A program made the translations under genes and the position numbers. This document shows positions 57,904 through 64,000 of a DNA stretch of 64,000 bases, piece by piece. The notes under the pieces were generated by a model. The model searched no databases. It was not told the DNA's origin and saw only the letters and a program-made list of their open reading frames with translations. Within the stretch, counting starts at the first letter, position 1. Each line of letters opens with the position of its first letter. This stretch comes from Streptomyces melanogenes (GTDB lineage Bacteria; Actinomycetota; Actinomycetes; Streptomycetales; Streptomycetaceae): NCBI RefSeq assembly GCF_014649795.1, contig NZ_BMTS01000002.1, positions 124,001 through 188,000 of the forward strand, in the 5' to 3' direction.

Positions 57904-59250
57904 CTAAGGGGCCAGGGATGCCGGCCCGGCCGCGATGCGGAACTGCTCCAGCAGGCGCTCTGGCAGCACGGATCCAGTCAGCCTCAGGGTTGCGTCTTCG
58001 ACCAGCTTCCGGTGCTCGTGTTGGAACAGTGGAATGCTGACGTTTCCCCGGTACTGCGGAGAAATCGAACTCGAATACACTGAGGCCGGAGAGAGCTTGT
58101 TGGCGGAGGACCAGGCCTTCGACTGGCTCAGGAGAATCTCCAGGAACTCCTCGATGCCGAATGCCACGATGAGTTCGTTTGCTCGTTCGAGGGTTGCGAA
58201 CAGGGCGTTTGCGTAATACGACGACCGTGAGGCCAGGTAGCACAGCAGCGACGAATCTTCCGACGTGCCAATTTTTGCATCCGGAACCCAGATTTCGTCG
58301 ACAGCTCCGGAATTGGCCATCATCGCTGCCGTGACTTGCTGGGACTGGTCGTAGTCGACAGATCCGAGGATGACGGCTGACTTTGCCCGGTTCTTGCAGG
58401 GTTCCGTGAGTGCGCGAAAACTCTCCCAGACCAGTCGGCCGCGTGCCTCAAGGTACTGGATGAGCGAGATGGCTTCTTCCCTCCATTCTTCGTCGGGTGC
58501 CAGGAATTTCCGGGCCCGCGCATGGGAGAGCAGTCGCTCGTGATCCCTTGTGCGAATGGTTTCATGGGTGGGGTCGATATGGTCGGTCCCGGTTGCCGTG
58601 TTGTGCAGCACGATACGCATCCTGTTGCGCGGTCCCGTGAAGTCGCTCCACTTGACCCGGAACCCTCGCTCGCGGAGCCCGGTAACGCAGTGATCGCAGA
58701 AACAGGAGACCGAGATCTCGTTGTCGCCCAGAAGCGAGGATCCAGCGCTCGGCAGGATGTTGACGGCGTCCAGAACGATCCCGTCGACTCCGTGGTCCAG
58801 TACTTCTGTGACCATCTTCGCGACGATCTGCCGGGCGATCTTGTTGGTGATGCAGATCTGCTCGCCGGGCTCGTTGTACTGGTCCCTGATGAAGAGGAAC
58901 TCCGACGCCGTGAATCCGAAGTGCAGCAGCACGCGCCCCCAAATCGTGCCGTCGGGTCCGAGCGCTTCCCTCGCCTCGGCGACCCATTGGCCCAGTGGGT
59001 CGACCGAGCCGAAAGAGGCCTGCGGGGGCTGGACGATGGACTCGAAGGCCGGCCCCGACCGTACGATCGCCGGAAGGCAGATCTCGGTAGGGGTCCGGCG
59101 AGCGTACTGCCGGTAGCGCTCGACCCAATATGCGACGTTCGAGTCCTGCAGCATGACCGTGGACGGGATATCGAGGATGAGGCGTTCAATTTCCTCGGGA
59201 GCGCTGCTGGAGGTTTTTGCGGGTGGGGTGTTCCCCGGGTCACTGCTCAC
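57904..59250 (-). CDS. Unrecognised protein, possible TIM-barrel hydrolase fold (448 aa)
   Basis: Not recognised with confidence. It shows HGVDGIVLDAVNILPSAGSS and CFCDHCVTGLRERGF (C-x-C-x2-C), a combination seen in some glycoside-hydrolase-like TIM barrels, plus FGFTASEFLFIRDQY. Base composition is visibly lower in GC than neighbours, suggesting transfer. GTG 59250 follows AGGGCAGGAA; 26 bp downstream of the kinase gene, so they form an operon. No signal peptide. Confidence 0.6.
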   Translation of the reverse strand: MSSDPGNTPPAKTSSSAPEEIERLILDIPSTVMLQDSNVAYWVERYRQYARRTPTEICLPAIVRSGPAFESIVQPPQASFGSVDPLGQWVAEAREALGPDGTIWGRVLLHFGFTASEFLFIRDQYNEPGEQICITNKIARQIVAKMVTEVLDHGVDGIVLDAVNILPSAGSSLLGDNEISVSCFCDHCVTGLRERGFRVKWSDFTGPRNRMRIVLHNTATGTDHIDPTHETIRTRDHERLLSHARARKFLAPDEEWREEAISLIQYLEARGRLVWESFRALTEPCKNRAKSAVILGSVDYDQSQQVTAAMMANSGAVDEIWVPDAKIGTSEDSSLLCYLASRSSYYANALFATLERANELIVAFGIEEFLEILLSQSKAWSSANKLSPASVYSSSISPQYRGNVSIPLFQHEHRKLVEDATLRLTGSVLPERLLEQFRIAAGPASLAP

Positions 59251-59276
59251 TTCCTGCCCTCTCTGTCCTGCATCGC

Positions 59277-60110
59277 CTATCTGACGGGAACGCGGTGCAA
59301 ATAGCCCAGGAACTGGGAGACGCTGTCGGTCTCGGTATGGCCCTCGATGAACCTGGCGATCAGGCTCCGGGCCTCTGGAGGTGCATCGATCTGGTCACGG
59401 ACGACACGGACGACAGGCGGTGTGCGGTCTTCGTGTCGAAGTGCCTGTGGATCAAGGAGGGACCAGAAGGTCACGGCGAGAGCGAAGACGTCGGTTGCAT
59501 AGGAGACGCGCCCGATGTCGCGGCGGGCGTAATGGGGAAGAAAAGCCAGTCTTCCGCCCTGCAGCAGGGACTTGGACGGGATGGATATGAGATTTGATTC
59601 GGCGACCTTCAGCAGTCCGAAGTCGGCGAGCAGGTATATGTCGGAAGACTTGTCGTGCATGATGTTCCAAGGGGCGATGTCGCTGTGGACGATGCCCTCG
59701 GAATGGGCCAGGCCGACGGCTTCGCAAGCGTGCAGGAGGATCTGCTTCGCGGTTGCCATCGACGAGTGGCCGATCAAGTGCGATATGTCTGCACTCTTCG
59801 CTTCGCCTGAGTCTATCCAATCCATGACGAAGTAGAGAGTGCTGTCGATGCGCCCGAGGTCGCGCACGGGGACAATGTTCAGACACTTTCGGCTGAGCCG
59901 GGCGGCCACGATGGCCTCTGCGGCGAACGACGCCTGAGCTTTGGCCAAAGCCTGGGTCGTGAGATCGCTGCGGATCGTCTTGATGGCGACGTCTTCCCCG
60001 AACAAACGGTCGTGTGCCCGCCAGAGGTCGCCGCACCCCCCCGAGTGCAGAGGTCGTCGGGACTGGATGGTGTAGCGAAATAATTCCGAGAGAAGATGGT
60101 CGAAAGTCAC
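59277..60110 (-). CDS. Serine/threonine protein kinase-like protein (277 aa)
   Basis: A soluble eukaryotic-type kinase: glycine loop HSGGCGDLWRAHDR, VAIKTIR lysine, catalytic loop GIVHSDIAPWNIMHD (HRD changed to HSD, but D and N kept), and LLADFGLLKV. APE is altered and there is no membrane segment, unlike Pkn receptors. The HSD change suits a kinase of small molecules or a specialised substrate. GTG 60110. Lower GC than neighbours, as with its partner. Confidence 0.83.
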   Translation of the reverse strand: MTFDHLLSELFRYTIQSRRPLHSGGCGDLWRAHDRLFGEDVAIKTIRSDLTTQALAKAQASFAAEAIVAARLSRKCLNIVPVRDLGRIDSTLYFVMDWIDSGEAKSADISHLIGHSSMATAKQILLHACEAVGLAHSEGIVHSDIAPWNIMHDKSSDIYLLADFGLLKVAESNLISIPSKSLLQGGRLAFLPHYARRDIGRVSYATDVFALAVTFWSLLDPQALRHEDRTPPVVRVVRDQIDAPPEARSLIARFIEGHTETDSVSQFLGYLHRVPVR

Positions 60111-60336
60111 CCCGCGCCCCCGTTTTTTGAGCGAGGAGCCAAGGCTACTGAAACCGTGTCCTGAATTCTAGAAGTATGCGGCATCGGTAAACTGTGAAGG
60201 GGTGTGACCGGTGTGAGCGGAGTGCTGATCGGGGCAGGAGATTACTGTCGAATCCCATGAGGAGGCGCCCGCAGCCGACCGGTGAAGATGAAGGCGAGAT
60301 ATCACCCCGAGGCCCCGGCGGCGCATCGCTGCGCAC

Positions 60337-60370
60337 GAAGGGCCCCGTCCGTTCCCGGACGGGGCCCTTC
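60337..60370 (-). terminator. Terminator of the Cys-rich peptide gene
   Basis: GAAGGGCCCCGTCCG (60337-60351) pairs exactly with CGGACGGGGCCCTTC (60356-60370). It is 13 bp past the Cys-rich peptide stop on the minus strand. The stretch 60111-60336 has no gene I can support and should hold the kinase operon promoter. Confidence 0.85.
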
Positions 60371-60382
60371 TCGTTGTACGGG

Positions 60383-60490
60383 TCAGCCGCAGCCGCCGCC
60401 GCACTGGCACGAGCCGCCGGACTGGCAGCCGCACGAGCAGCCGGGGCCGCACTGGCAGCCGGAGGCGCTGGGAGTCGGGGTTTCGGTCAT
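60383..60490 (-). CDS. Eight-cysteine metallothionein-like peptide (35 aa)
   Basis: ATG 60490, preceded by GGGAGGGACC, encodes MTETPTPSASGCQCGPGCSC followed by GCQSGGSCQCGGGCG. Cysteines at 12, 14, 18, 20, 22, 28, 30 and 34 in C-x-C and C-x3-C spacing with no aromatic residues are typical of small bacterial metallothionein-like peptides that bind zinc, copper or cadmium. It is followed by its own terminator. Metal binding is inference; the gene is real by ribosome site and codon bias. Confidence 0.78.
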   Translation of the reverse strand: MTETPTPSASGCQCGPGCSCGCQSGGSCQCGGGCG

Positions 60491-60648
60491 GGTCCCTCCC
60501 GGGGTTGGGGGTACGCGTACCTCACCCCCATTGGACGCCCACCGGGGTAGGCGCATCAACGGCGCGTACCGCCATTCCCGCGCGCCCCCGCGCTCCGAGG
60601 CGCCGGCCGAACCCCGCGCGCCGAGCCGTCCCGCGCCCCGCCTCGCCC

Positions 60649-61326
60649 CTACGCGCCCTCGACCTGCGCGGGCTGCTGGAGCTCGTCCGCGTGCTCGCCG
60701 GTGACCAGGTACACGACCCGCTTGGCGACCGAGACCGCGTGGTCCGCGAAGCGCTCGTAGTAGCGGCCGAGCAGCGTCACGTCGACGGCCGTCTCGATGC
60801 CGTGCTTCCAGCGGTCGTCCATCAGGTGCTGGAAGAGCGTGCGGTGCAGCAGGTCCATCTCGTCGTCGTCCTGCTCCAGCTGGAGCGCCAGGTCGACGTC
60901 CTTGGTGATGATCACCTCGGCGGCCTTCGCCATCAGGCGCTGGGCCAGCTGGCCCATCTCCAGGATGGTGGCGTGCAGGTCGCGCGGGACCGCCCGCTCC
61001 GGGTAGCGCAGCCGGGTCAGCTTGGCCACGTGCTGGGCCAGGTCGCCGGAACGCTCCAGGTCGGCGCTCATCCGCAGGGACGTCACGACGATGCGCAGGT
61101 CCGTCGCGACGGGCTGCTGGCGGGCCAGCAGGGCTATCGCACGCGCTTCCAGGTCGTGCTGCAGATCGTCGACCTTCTGGTCGGCGGCGATCACACTCTC
61201 GGCGAGCTTGAGATCGGCGTCGAGCATGGCCGTCGTGGCGCGCCCGATCGCCGACCCGACAAGGCGGGCCATCTCGACCAGGCCCTCGCCGATCGAGTCA
61301 AGTTCCTCGTGGTACGCGTCCCGCAT
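60649..61326 (-). CDS. phoU: Phosphate transport regulator PhoU (225 aa)
   Basis: PhoU folds as two three-helix bundles, each with a metal-binding E-x3-D-x-x-x-D set: LDSIGEGLVEMARLVGSAIG and LGRYYERFADHAVSVAKRVV (second repeat signature). It relays phosphate sufficiency to PhoR. ATG 61326 after AGAGGGACACCC; the frame upstream to 61527 is not coding. Divergent from phoR-phoP, with the PHO box between. Confidence 0.95.
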   Translation of the reverse strand: MRDAYHEELDSIGEGLVEMARLVGSAIGRATTAMLDADLKLAESVIAADQKVDDLQHDLEARAIALLARQQPVATDLRIVVTSLRMSADLERSGDLAQHVAKLTRLRYPERAVPRDLHATILEMGQLAQRLMAKAAEVIITKDVDLALQLEQDDDEMDLLHRTLFQHLMDDRWKHGIETAVDVTLLGRYYERFADHAVSVAKRVVYLVTGEHADELQQPAQVEGA

Positions 61327-61432
61327 GGGTGTCCCTCTTTCGATGACTCCGGGCAATGACTCCGGGGAGGCAGGGGGTGTCCGTGACCCCCACGCTCCCA
61401 CGTTCCGTGGGTTACGCGTCCGATTCGGCCAC

Positions 61433-61465
61433 ACCAAGTGAACCAGCACTATCACCATGGTGAAC
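61433..61465. promoter_or_regulatory. PHO box, three 11-bp direct repeat units
   Basis: On the minus strand 61465-61433 reads GTTCACCATGG, TGATAGTGCTG, GTTCACTTGGT: three consecutive 11-bp units, the first and third close to the Streptomyces PhoP consensus GTTCACC. It lies in the phoU/phoR intergenic region, where PhoP is known to bind in S. coelicolor. Confidence 0.9.
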
Positions 61466-61538
61466 TCTGGGCGACGAACGTTCGAGCAGACACCCGGATG
61501 GCTGGGAGACTGTCGGTGGGCACGCATAACCTGGATGC

Positions 61539-62816
61539 ATGGACGTGAACGCGGCGGTCGCCGCAGCTGCAGCGATCGCCGGGTTGTGCACCGGCGTCAT
61601 CGCCATGCTGGCGTTCCGCTGGAGCGAGCGCGACCAGGCGCGGCCCACCCGGACATCCCTGCACACGGACGCGGTCCTGCCGCCCGGTGTGGACACCGTG
61701 CTCTCGGTGCTCCGCTCCTCGGCGGTGGTGCTCGACGAGAGCGACTCGGTGGTCAAGGCCAGCTCGGCGGCGTATGCGCTGGGGCTGGTCAGGGGCGGGA
61801 AGCTGGCCGTGGAGCCGATGCTCCACATGGCCCGCGACACCCGCCGCGACGGGGAGATACGGCAAGTGGAGCTGGATCTTCCGCGCCGGGGCACCGGCCG
61901 CGGCGAGGCCCTGGCGGTCTCCGCCCGGGTCGCCCCGCTCGGCTCCCGCCTCGTGCTGCTCCTGGTCGAGGACCTGACCGAGGCCCGGCGCATAGAGGCG
62001 GTCCGGCGCGACTTCGTCGCCAACGTCAGCCATGAGCTCAAGACGCCGGTCGGCGCGCTCTCCCTGCTCTCCGAGGCCGTCATGGACGCCTCGGACGACC
62101 CCGAGGCGATTACCCGCTTCGCGGGCCGGATGCAGATCGAGGCCAACCGGCTGACCAATCTGGTCCAGGAGCTCATCGACCTGTCCCGGGTGCAGAACGA
62201 CGACCCGCTGGAGGACGCCGAGCCGGTCCGGGTCGACGAGCTGGTGGCCGAGGCCATCGACCGCTCCCGTCACCCCGCGTCCACCAAGCAGATCACGATG
62301 GCCGCGGGCGGCACGGCGGACCTGTACGTGTGGGGGAACCGCGGCCAGCTCGCCGCCGCCCTCGGCAACCTCGTCGAGAACGCGGTCAACTACTCCCCGG
62401 CCAGGACCAGGGTCGGCATCGCGGGCCGCCGCGTCGCCGCGCCCGGCGGGGACCTCATCGAGATAGCCGTGACCGACCAGGGCATCGGCATCTCGGAGAA
62501 GGACCGGGAGCGCGTCTTCGAGCGCTTCTACCGCGTCGACCCGGCCCGCTCCCGCGCCACCGGTGGTACGGGCCTGGGCCTGGCCATCGTCAAACACGTG
62601 GCCGCCTCGCACGGCGGGGAGGTCACCGTCTGGAGCTCCGAGGGACAGGGCTCCACCTTCACCCTGAGGCTGCCGGAAGCCGGCGCCGTACGGGACCGCG
62701 CCGCACCCGACCCCGCAGGCCCGGACGACGACGCCGTCGACGAGCCGCCGTACGACACCTTCCCCAACGCGCACGACTCCACCACTGTGCCCCCTGCCCC
62801 GGAGGTCCTTCCGTGA
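61539..62816 (+). CDS. phoR: Phosphate sensor histidine kinase PhoR/SenX3 (425 aa)
   Basis: One N-terminal membrane segment (AAAAAIAGLCTGVIAMLAFR), a PAS-like sensor region, HisKA with FVANVSHELKTPVGALSLLS (phospho-acceptor His), and HATPase boxes NLVENAVNYS, VTDQGIGI and GTGLGLAIVKH. Length matches Streptomyces PhoR. GTGA overlap with phoP. Controlled by the PHO box upstream, so it is probably autoregulated. Confidence 0.96.
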   Translation: MDVNAAVAAAAAIAGLCTGVIAMLAFRWSERDQARPTRTSLHTDAVLPPGVDTVLSVLRSSAVVLDESDSVVKASSAAYALGLVRGGKLAVEPMLHMARDTRRDGEIRQVELDLPRRGTGRGEALAVSARVAPLGSRLVLLLVEDLTEARRIEAVRRDFVANVSHELKTPVGALSLLSEAVMDASDDPEAITRFAGRMQIEANRLTNLVQELIDLSRVQNDDPLEDAEPVRVDELVAEAIDRSRHPASTKQITMAAGGTADLYVWGNRGQLAAALGNLVENAVNYSPARTRVGIAGRRVAAPGGDLIEIAVTDQGIGISEKDRERVFERFYRVDPARSRATGGTGLGLAIVKHVAASHGGEVTVWSSEGQGSTFTLRLPEAGAVRDRAAPDPAGPDDDAVDEPPYDTFPNAHDSTTVPPAPEVLP

Positions 62817-63493
62817 CCCGAGTGCTCGTCGTCGAGGACGAGGAATCGTTCAGCGACGCCCTGTCCTACATGCTCCGCAAAGAGGGCTTCGAGGTCGCCG
62901 TGGCGGCCACCGGGCCCGACGGGCTGGACGAGTTCGAGCGCAACGGCGCCGACCTCGTGCTGCTCGACCTGATGCTGCCGGGGCTGCCCGGCACGGAGGT
63001 CTGCCGCCAGCTGCGCGGCCGCTCCAACGTCCCGGTGATCATGGTCACCGCCAAGGACAGCGAGATCGACAAGGTCGTGGGTCTGGAAATAGGAGCCGAC
63101 GACTACGTCACCAAGCCCTTCTCGTCCCGTGAGCTCGTCGCCCGCATCCGCGCGGTGCTGCGCCGCCGGGGCGAGCCGGAGGAGGTCACCCCGGCGGCCC
63201 TGGAGGCCGGCCCGGTCCGCATGGACGTGGACCGCCACGTGGTCACCGTCTCCGGCGGCAAGGTCGACCTGCCGCTGAAGGAGTTCGACCTCCTGGAGAT
63301 GCTGCTGCGCAACGCGGGCCGCGTGCTGACCCGGATGCAGCTGATCGACAGAGTCTGGGGCGCGGACTACGTGGGCGACACCAAGACCCTCGACGTCCAC
63401 GTCAAGCGCCTCCGCGCCAAGATCGAGCCCGATCCCGGCGCGCCGCGCTACCTGGTCACCGTGCGGGGCCTGGGCTACAAGTTCGAGCCGTAA
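62813..63493 (+). CDS. phoP: Phosphate response regulator PhoP (226 aa)
   Basis: OmpR-family response regulator: VLVVEDEESFSDALSYML, phospho-acceptor Asp in LVLLDLMLPGLPGTEV, VTAKDSEIDKVVGLEIGADD, KPFSSRELVARI, and a C-terminal winged helix (VDLPLKEFDLLEMLLRNAGR; DVHVKRLRAKIEPD). GTG 62813 overlaps the phoR stop by 4 bp. Binds PHO boxes when phosphate is low. Confidence 0.97.
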   Translation: MTRVLVVEDEESFSDALSYMLRKEGFEVAVAATGPDGLDEFERNGADLVLLDLMLPGLPGTEVCRQLRGRSNVPVIMVTAKDSEIDKVVGLEIGADDYVTKPFSSRELVARIRAVLRRRGEPEEVTPAALEAGPVRMDVDRHVVTVSGGKVDLPLKEFDLLEMLLRNAGRVLTRMQLIDRVWGADYVGDTKTLDVHVKRLRAKIEPDPGAPRYLVTVRGLGYKFEP

Positions 63494-63503
63494 ACCGGCC
63501 CGA

Positions 63504-63550
63504 CATACGAGGAGGGGCCCCGGACAGTGTCCGGGGCCCCTCCTCGTATG
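63504..63550 (+). terminator. 22-bp perfect stem terminator after phoP
   Basis: 63504-63525 and 63529-63550 are exact reverse complements around AGT (inner CCCCGGAC/GTCCGGGG). The stop of the converging lipoprotein gene is 11 bp beyond, so it probably works both ways. Confidence 0.92.
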
Positions 63551-63560
63551 CGTGCTTACG

Positions 63561-64000
63561 TCAGTGACCCGCACCCGTGCTCGCGGTGCCCGACGGCTTG
63601 CCGCCCTTGGCCGGGGTGTTCGACGGCTTGCCCGAGGGCTTGCCGCTCGCGGGGGCGCCCGGCGTGGCGCCCGGGGACGCGCTCGTGCCCGGCTCGCCCG
63701 GGGCCACCGGAGGCTTGGGGGCCTCGCTGGGGCCGTAGCCCTCGAAGTAGCTGGTGGACGGGACCACGAACGCGCGCAGCGTCACGTCGCCGGTCTTGCT
63801 CAGTTGGAAGGTGACGGGCTGGGCGTCGCCGTTCTTGGCGGCCTCCTTGCCGTTCTCCACCACGGCGGACGCGTTGTCCTTGCCGCCGAGGATCAGCGAG
63901 CCGTGCGCGGGCACGGTGAGGCCCTGCTGGCCCTTGCCGGGGGAGAGCTTCACCGTGGCGCCCGACGCCGAGAGCTTGATCGCGTCGAGCGTCTGCGGCT
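63561..64000 (-). CDS. Lipoprotein-like protein, partial (DUF461-like)
   Basis: The frame is open to the window edge; a GTG at 63953 is internal valine because preceding codons (PQTLDAIKLSASGAT) read as normal protein. A beta-sandwich-like domain (VPAHGSLILGGKDNASAVVE; PVTFQLSKTGDVTLRAFVVP) is followed by a Pro/Gly/Ser-rich tail. In Streptomyces a secreted copper-chaperone-like (DUF461/PCuAC) lipoprotein lies downstream of phoP, and this fits. The signal sequence would lie outside the window. Confidence 0.7.
   Translation of the reverse strand, partial: PQTLDAIKLSASGATVKLSPGKGQQGLTVPAHGSLILGGKDNASAVVENGKEAAKNGDAQPVTFQLSKTGDVTLRAFVVPSTSYFEGYGPSEAPKPPVAPGEPGTSASPGATPGAPASGKPSGKPSNTPAKGGKPSGTASTGAGH

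Noticed and set aside
60145..60452. Minus-strand frames upstream of the kinase operon
   Set aside because: No ribosome sites; they cross a terminator and the Cys-rich gene in a wrong frame.
1..64000. CRISPR arrays, tRNA and rRNA genes
   Set aside because: No regularly spaced identical repeats, cloverleaf-like stretches with CCA-type ends, or rRNA signatures were noticed; a covariance search would be decisive.

Overview
The window is chromosomal DNA of a high-GC actinomycete, almost certainly a Streptomyces. The core gene content and order fit that genus: mshA followed by a YbjN-like gene, gpmA, and a divergent phoU / phoR-phoP locus with a PHO box. GTG starts, GGAGG-type ribosome sites and strong G+C bias are seen throughout. 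No species-level claim can be made from sequence reading alone.

Host left arm (1-20430). In order: the end of an asparaginase-like gene; an Eis-like acetyltransferase; a four-gene island of two related GntR regulators, a HAD phosphatase and a tandem-domain phosphotransferase, with two perfect inverted repeats as likely operators; a TetR/oxidoreductase divergent pair; a HelD/HelR-type ATPase; YceI; an XRE regulator behind a palindrome; an HbhA-like protein; DUF2516; a response-regulator/PP2C fusion; a secreted NlpC/P60 protein; a methyltransferase; mshA; YbjN; and the 3' part of an MFS transporter gene.

Prophage (about 20429-56753, about 36.3 kb). A serine-integrase temperate siphovirus has split the MFS gene. 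The missing first 39 codons lie beyond the integrase at 56754-56870. Joining the two host halves at a shared TT (AA on the + strand) restores an open frame of about 422 residues. The deduced attP is 52 bp with 9-bp inverted outer arms centred exactly on that dinucleotide, so both ends are placed to the base. Nearly all phage genes are on the minus strand. From right to left they are: integrase; divergent repressor with three operator-like repeats; YqaJ exonuclease and RecT; a probable replication initiator and small early genes; terminase small and large subunits; HNH; portal; minor capsid; Rmf/CrpP-fold protein; scaffold; capsid; connectors; tail tube; frameshifted tail chaperones; tape measure; Dit and tail fibres; endolysin; holin; and a conversion region next to attL. 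Three structural genes appear to use rare start codons (CTG, CTG, ATT).

The conversion region has two parts. One is a set of Streptomyces-style regulators: XRE-DUF5753, DUF397 and two HATPase proteins. The other is an overlapping operon encoding an HhH-GPD DNA glycosylase-like protein, a B12-binding radical SAM enzyme, a thymidylate-kinase-like P-loop enzyme and a NUDIX hydrolase. This is the best candidate for an undescribed system; nucleotide or base chemistry is suggested by its families but not proven.

Host right arm (56754-64000). It holds the MFS 5' fragment, gpmA, a lower-GC pair (an unrecognised 448-residue protein and a Ser/Thr kinase), a 35-residue eight-cysteine metallothionein-like peptide, phoU, the phosphate two-component system phoR-phoP, and a partial lipoprotein-like gene. 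Very strong intrinsic-terminator-like hairpins separate most units. No rRNA, tRNA or CRISPR array was seen.
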